Below, piece by piece: positions 5,741-8,421 of a stretch of DNA of 8,421 bases. A program made the translations under genes and the position numbers. Source of the stretch: an uncultured Lachnospiraceae bacterium (GTDB lineage Bacteria; Bacillota; Clostridia; Lachnospirales; Lachnospiraceae); the NCBI GenBank assembly GCA_902764045.1, contig CACWUI010000115.1, forward strand, positions 1 through 8,421, given 5' to 3'. A model generated the notes under the pieces. It was not told the origin of the DNA. It was given only the letters and a program-made list of their open reading frames with translations, and searched no databases. The first letter of the stretch is position 1; each line of letters begins with the position of its first letter.

Positions 5741-6932
5741 GCTTGATATCGTAGAACTCGGAGTAGAACGCGATCGCGTAGCCGAAGTAGGCGCCGATGG
5801 TGTCATAGATGGCAGCGGCACGAGGATCGCCTTCCTTCATGAGGGCCTGAACGACCTTGAGCTGTTCCGCGAGGGAGAGGCTCTTGTCGAGTTCGATGCC
5901 GGCAGCGGGGGCGAGTTTGATAACGGCGTCCTGAGAGAAGTACTTAACGCCGCAGCCGTAGTCGCCGGACCACTCATCGATCATGGCGTCCTTGCAGTAG
6001 TCGACCGGTGCGAAAGCAAGCTCGTTGAGCCAGCCGGTGATGTTGCCCTGACCGTCGACAAAGCCGGCGGCTTCGGAGGTACCCATCGCGATGCCGAGAA
6101 CGCCGGTATCTTCCAGATCCATGGCGCCGGCAAGGGCGGTGACGTCACCGTCGTTCGCGACTTCGATCGGGATGTTTTCTCCGATCTCCTTCGCGACGTC
6201 GAGGTACATGTTCTTGACGTGCTTTTCGAAATCTTCGGGGCTGACCTTCAGGAACAGCGAAGCGACCATGATACGGTTGTCAATGTAGACACCGGCGCTT
6301 GATACACCGATCGCGTCGACACGCGGCATATGGGAAGCGGCGGTCTTCATGGCCTCGAGGATACCGTTGTACTGGTAGCTCGGGTCGGAAGCGGTCTTCG
6401 GGAACCAGACGACTTCTTCGGAGTAAACGGTCTCGCCATCGATGACGGCGCTGACCTTGCGGTCGCTTCCGCCGGCGTCAAAGCCGATGCGGCAGCCGTC
6501 GAGGTGACGGCCGACCGGGGTCGCTGCGTTGATATCCACAGGAGCCTCAGAGAGCGGGCGAAGCTCAACTTCGAACGGGCGCTCGTAAACCTGCTCCATG
6601 AAATGAACATCGAAATCACGAAGTCCGCCGTCAGTGTAGGCTTCCTTGATCTTGTTTCCGATCACTTCGCTGCCGGCGAAGATGATCTTATAACCGCCGG
6701 AGACCCAGAGGACCATCTTGACCATGCGCTCGACAAAGTTGAAGTTCTCTTCGTCGTGGCCGCAGCCGTCCTTGTAAACGCGGAACTTGTGGGTCAGCAC
6801 ATAGCCTTTGTTGCGCTGGATACCGATGACGATATCCTGACCGTCTTCCTTGGTCGCCTCGTTCATTTCACGAAGAACGAGAGCAAGAGGGGTAAACTGG
6901 GGATCCAGCTTGGCAGGTACTTTAAGCTTCAT
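5718..6932 (-). CDS. ROK-family sugar kinase, C-terminally truncated
   Basis: The start at ATG 6932 is supported by AGGAGG 11 bases upstream. Residues 1-145 are an N-terminal extension not usual for ROK kinases; I do not recognise it. The kinase fold begins with the phosphate-binding CRIGFDAGGSDRK (147-159). It continues with IGVSSAGVYIDN (208-219), the ROK-like EVANDGDVTALAGAM (257-271) and MGTSEAAGFVDG (283-294). The canonical zinc motif CxCGxxGC is absent; that place holds DYGCGVKYFSQ (324-334). Family resemblance ends at HVLIMGRV (398-405). The frame then runs to a stop at 5487 only as antisense of the SPFH-like gene, so the last helices are missing. It overlaps nagA by 11 bp and is co-transcribed with it, which suggests an amino sugar (GlcNAc or ManNAc) or a related hexose as substrate. 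That is context, not proof. The truncated product would probably be unstable or inactive. Confidence 0.8.
6922..6932 (-). other. 11-bp nagA/kinase overlap
   Basis: On the minus strand ATGAAGCTTAA contains both the kinase start codon and the nagA stop codon. The kinase's AGGAGG (6949-6944) lies inside nagA, so ribosomes finishing NagA can restart on the kinase. Confidence 0.85.
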
Positions 6933-8061
6933 ACTTGAGTTTTCCTCCTATGAATGTTTTCTGTACTTCAAAGGTGCTGTCGGTGATAATGACGTCAGCG
7001 TCCTTACCAACCTCGAGCGATCCTTTCTTATTCTGAAGACCGATCGTGGTAGCGGGGTTGAGCGATGCGCAGTTGACGCACTCCCAAAGCGGAACGTTGG
7101 AGCTTGTGTAGAAGTTCCAGACACCGCGGTTAAGGTGAAGCGCACTGCCGGCGATGGTACCGTCTGCCAGGCGGCAGATGACGCCGTCGTAGATGATCTT
7201 GGCACCGCCGAGGGTGTATTCGCCGATCGGGAAACCGCCGGCCGGCAGGCAGTCCGTAATGAAGACGAGCTTGCGGCCCTTGAGCTTGTAGATCATATCA
7301 TAGAGATGCGGGCTGACATGGAACTTGTCAACGATCAGCTCGGTGGAAATATCACTCATCAGAGCCGCGGTGACAACGCCGGGTGAACGGTGAACGATAC
7401 CGGTCATCGCGTTGAACAGGTGCGTCGCGTGGCGGACACCGACTTCGGTACTCTTTCGGGCAATCTCGTAATTCGCATTGGTATGGCCCATGGAGATCAC
7501 GACATCGGTATCGCGGCGGATTTCCTTGATGGCCTCGAAATCCTTATCCTCTTCGGGAGCCAGGGTGATGATCTTGATGATGTCTGCGTATTCCTTAACG
7601 AACTTGGCATCCGGCTTCAGAATGTACTTGGCATCCTGCGCACCCTTCTTGGACTCGCTGATGAACGGACCTTCCGCGTGAACACCGAGGATCTGCGTTC
7701 CGTCCCAGTCCTTGCTTTCTTCCTTCAGATCACGGCAGACCTCGATCGCCTTGCGGATGACAGCCATGTCGACGGTCATCGTCGTGGGCAGGAAGCCGGT
7801 CACGCCGTTGCCGAGAAGTCCCTTGGCGATGGTGCGGATGCTTTCCTCTTCACCGTCGCAGACATCCTTGCCTAAGTAGCCGTGAATGTGGAGATCGATG
7901 AGACCGGGGGAGACATAGCCGCCCTTGGCATCGATCTTCTCTGCGTTCTCGGGGATCTGATCCACGGGAACAATGCCTTCAATGACGTTGGTAAACAGAA
8001 GCGCCGCATTTTCAACGATTCTGTCTTTGAGAATGATTTTACCGTTGATAATAGCTTTCAA
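6922..8061 (-). CDS. nagA: N-acetylglucosamine-6-phosphate deacetylase
   Basis: NagA removes acetate from GlcNAc-6-P to give glucosamine-6-P in cytosolic amino-sugar and peptidoglycan recycling. With a TTG start at 8061 the protein is 379 residues, the usual length. GAGGTG lies 5 bases upstream of the TTG, and the frame's extension towards 8325 crosses the promoter and looks non-coding. Amidohydrolase landmarks are in order: GLIDLHIHG with H58 and H60, HAEGPFI with the metal ligand E130, GHTNA with H193, HATHLFNAM with H211 and H214, VDKFHVSPHL (240s), FITD with the catalytic D270, AGSALHLNRGV (304-314), and the C-terminal KKGSLEVGKDADVIITD. E130, H193, H214 and D270 correspond well to E131, H195, H216 and D273 of E. 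coli NagA. The HVSPH and TDCLPAGGFP variants depart from the enteric HVHP and TDA forms. It is first in the operon; its TAA overlaps the ATG of the ROK kinase (ATGAAGCTTAA), implying translational coupling. It appears intact. Confidence 0.95.
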   Translation of the reverse strand: MKAIINGKIILKDRIVENAALLFTNVIEGIVPVDQIPENAEKIDAKGGYVSPGLIDLHIHGYLGKDVCDGEEESIRTIAKGLLGNGVTGFLPTTMTVDMAVIRKAIEVCRDLKEESKDWDGTQILGVHAEGPFISESKKGAQDAKYILKPDAKFVKEYADIIKIITLAPEEDKDFEAIKEIRRDTDVVISMGHTNANYEIARKSTEVGVRHATHLFNAMTGIVHRSPGVVTAALMSDISTELIVDKFHVSPHLYDMIYKLKGRKLVFITDCLPAGGFPIGEYTLGGAKIIYDGVICRLADGTIAGSALHLNRGVWNFYTSSNVPLWECVNCASLNPATTIGLQNKKGSLEVGKDADVIITDSTFEVQKTFIGGKLKYEA

Positions 8062-8077
8062 AGCAAACACCTCGCTC

Positions 8078-8097
8078 TTTGAAATAGGATTTTGAAA
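8078..8097 (-). repeat. Direct repeat TTTCAAA in the nagA leader
   Basis: TTTCAAA (minus strand) occurs at 8097-8091 and 8084-8078, 13 bases apart, between the -10 and the ribosome binding site of nagA. It could be a regulator site, but it is short and may be chance in AT-rich DNA. Confidence 0.2.
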
Positions 8098-8104
8098 CAC
8101 TTTT

Positions 8105-8132
8105 ATTATATCAAAGGCAAGGTAAATATCAA
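8105..8132 (-). promoter_or_regulatory. Promoter of the nagA-kinase operon
   Basis: Minus strand: TTGATA (8132-8127), 16-base spacer, perfect TATAAT (8110-8105). The transcript would begin near 8098 and give a leader of about 37 bases before TTG 8061. The word TTGATAT recurs at 8115-8109, overlapping the -10, so a repressor binding both copies is conceivable. Confidence 0.75.
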
Positions 8133-8242
8133 GTTTAAAATGTCTTTTGGAGGGGGCGCGCGGCGTTGCGATGGTTAGCGGTTTTTTAGTCATTTCGACG
8201 ATTTTAAGGGGGCCGAAAATCAGATTATTAATTTTTCGTTCA

Positions 8243-8271
8243 TTGAGTTTTATGAACGTATCCAGTATAAT
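8243..8271 (+). promoter_or_regulatory. Promoter directed to the right edge, divergent from nagA
   Basis: TTGAGT (8243-8248) and perfect TATAAT (8266-8271) with an ideal 17-base spacer. Transcription would begin near 8278. A CGAAAA/TTTTCG inverted repeat (8214-8219/8233-8238) lies just upstream. Between the nagA promoter and this one the DNA (8133-8242) shows no gene. Confidence 0.6.
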
Positions 8272-8283
8272 GATGAATATTAG

Positions 8284-8421
8284 GTGAACTGTATTGAAAA
8301 ACAGATCGCTGCAAAGCATGTTCATACTATTGCGGCTGAAAAAGAAAAAAGGTTTTTTAACCGGAAAGAGGCAGCTATTATGATGCGGGAAGACGAGATC
8401 GTTCGGCTGCTGAGTGAGCTG
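8284..8421 (+). CDS. Unrecognised protein, N-terminal fragment running off the right edge
   Basis: The frame opens after TAG 8281-8283 and stays open to the last base. From GTG 8284 it reads MNCIEKQIAAKHVHTIAAEK, then EKRFFNRKEAAIMMREDEIV and RLLSEL. The Lys/Glu/Ala-rich amphipathic composition looks coding. The start is uncertain. GTG 8284 would be almost leaderless, because the upstream promoter places the RNA start near 8278. ATG 8380 has AGAGG 8 bases before it and gives MMREDEIVRLLSEL; a 29-codon frame from TTG 8294 would end in TGA overlapping that ATG, as in a coupled leader peptide. Too little is visible to assign a family. The promoter and open frame favour a real gene. Confidence 0.35.
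   Translation, partial: MNCIEKQIAAKHVHTIAAEKEKRFFNRKEAAIMMREDEIVRLLSEL

Noticed and set aside
5736..6302. Continuation of the SPFH/YdjI-like frame to a stop at 6302 (total 315 codons)
   Set aside because: It is the exact antisense of the kinase gene, whose protein has clear motifs. The plus-strand product is Asp/Val/Gly-rich and matches nothing known.
6330..8082. Several long plus-strand frames opposite the kinase and nagA
   Set aside because: They are shadows caused by the GC-ending codon bias of the real minus-strand genes. They lack ribosome binding sites, and their composition mirrors the sense protein.
8171..8287. Small frame of 38 codons from ATG 8171 with GGAGG upstream
   Set aside because: The GGAGG is too far from the ATG, the frame crosses the right-edge promoter, and the peptide has no coding character.
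8062..8325. Longer NagA start at 8325
   Set aside because: The extra 88 residues cross a near-consensus promoter and do not look like protein. NagA homology begins right at TTG 8061, which has its own ribosome binding site.

Overview
The window looks like chromosomal DNA of an anaerobic Firmicute, most likely Clostridia of the Lachnospiraceae type. The signs are strong AGGAGG-type ribosome binding sites, some TTG starts, an [FeFe]-hydrogenase maturase (HydE), a PRK06851-type ATPase, an SPFH/YdjI-like protein, a RAYT transposase remnant beside the GACAGGGGGACGGTTCTTT element common in clostridial genomes, and a large Gram-positive surface protein. This placement rests on family recognition; no database search was possible.

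Left part (1-4290). The 3' end of a PRK06851-like tandem P-loop protein (2-742, +) is followed by a REP-like hairpin and the C-terminal remnant of a REP-associated tyrosine transposase (797-1100, -). Next is a 925-residue secreted, wall- or membrane-anchored beta-helix protein (1146-3923, +). It has two kinds of internal repeat, an InlB-B-like module and a variant sorting tail. A gene-free stretch (3924-4261) holds two strong inverted repeats and a tandem direct repeat that together resemble the end of an integrated element.

Middle (4262-5735). hydE (+) keeps all its catalytic motifs and its C terminus but has lost its first 35-40 codons and any usable start codon. After a good promoter comes the first ~125 codons of an SPFH/YdjI-like gene (+), which breaks off abruptly near 5735.

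Right part (5718-8421). This DNA is visibly more GC-rich. It carries a minus-strand amino-sugar operon: nagA (TTG start, near-consensus promoter) overlaps by 11 bp a ROK-type sugar kinase with an unusual N-terminal extension. NagA would deacetylate GlcNAc-6-P, and the kinase plausibly phosphorylates an amino sugar for the same pathway. The kinase lacks its C terminus because it runs head-on into the SPFH gene: both genes end at the same ~20 bp. That point is either a real deletion/recombination joint or a chimeric contig join, and it is the main caution for anyone using this window. A second near-consensus promoter at the right edge points away from nagA into a gene cut off by the window end.

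I found no convincing new defence, CRISPR or RNA-based system. The most unusual items are the double-truncation joint, the broken hydE next to a possible recombination site, and the repeat architecture of the surface protein.
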